In this document: in pieces, positions 63,952 to 64,000 of the stretch | Layout: every line of letters starts with the position of its first letter | Position numbering within the stretch: position 1 is the first letter of the stretch | NCBI RefSeq assembly: GCF_037038585.1 | Contig: NC_092520.1 | Span: forward strand, 122,978,001-123,042,000 | DNA: 64,000 bases | Direction of reading: 5' to 3' | Source: Patagioenas fasciata | Taxonomy: Eukaryota > Chordata > Aves > Columbiformes > Columbidae | Notes under the pieces: model-generated | Databases searched by the model: none | What the model was told of the DNA's origin: nothing | The model's input: the letters and a program-made list of their open reading frames with translations, nothing else | Made by a program: the position numbers and the translations under genes

Positions 63952-64000
63952 GCTTCTCAGTGTCACGTATTAATGAGACCCCACCTGGAGAACTGCATCC
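63952..64000 (+). mobile_element. CR1 LINE entering at the right edge
   Basis: The last bases encode MRPHLENCI in the plus frame (from about 63,972), a hallmark of the CR1 ORF2 region that lies just before the segment seen in the copy at 62,114. The element is cut by the window end, so its extent and integrity are unknown. Confidence 0.7.

Overview
The window looks like non-coding nuclear DNA of a bird. The evidence is several CR1 LINE fragments, one of which ends in the octamer-like tail typical of sauropsid CR1 (attctatgattcta at 24,197-24,210), an LTR fragment resembling avian ERVL-type LTRs, AT-rich sequence with many stops in all frames, and no bacterial-style gene packing. I found no convincing exon of a host protein-coding gene, no tRNA or rRNA and no CRISPR. 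The DNA is best read as an intergenic desert or the inside of a very long intron. Order and species cannot be fixed from the sequence alone.

Layout: 1-5,390 is AT-rich non-coding DNA with two T/G-rich tracts, one carrying a 14-bp inverted repeat. About 5,394-6,400 (minus strand) is the most interesting stretch: a broken SGNH-hydrolase-like frame preceded by what looks like the C-terminal box of a tyrosine recombinase, an arrangement I associate with DIRS/Ngaro-type tyrosine-recombinase retrotransposons. From 6,400 to 23,830 there is non-coding DNA with A/C-rich tracts and small palindromes. A CR1 3' end lies at 23,832-24,210, followed by an isolated GC-rich block at 24,335-24,690. From 24,690 to 49,500 there is mostly AT-rich DNA with an (ATTTT)n array, T/G and A/C tracts, perfect short hairpins, stretches with the look of conserved non-coding elements, a CpG-containing patch near 42,740-42,995, and an in-frame 81-bp tandem duplication near 48,200. 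At 49,501-50,210 a minus-strand CR1 end abuts an older LINE. At about 52,085-52,735 there is an ERVL-like LTR remnant. A 184-bp C/T-only-rich tract lies at 53,957-54,140. A second plus-strand CR1 lies at 62,114-62,572, and a third enters at the right edge from about 63,952.

The elements do not form a working pathway. All mobile elements are truncated or mutated and none appears able to move. The main value is the fossil record, above all the SGNH plus recombinase remnant, and the candidate regulatory stretches. Family assignments come from memory of motifs, not from a search, and are scored accordingly.
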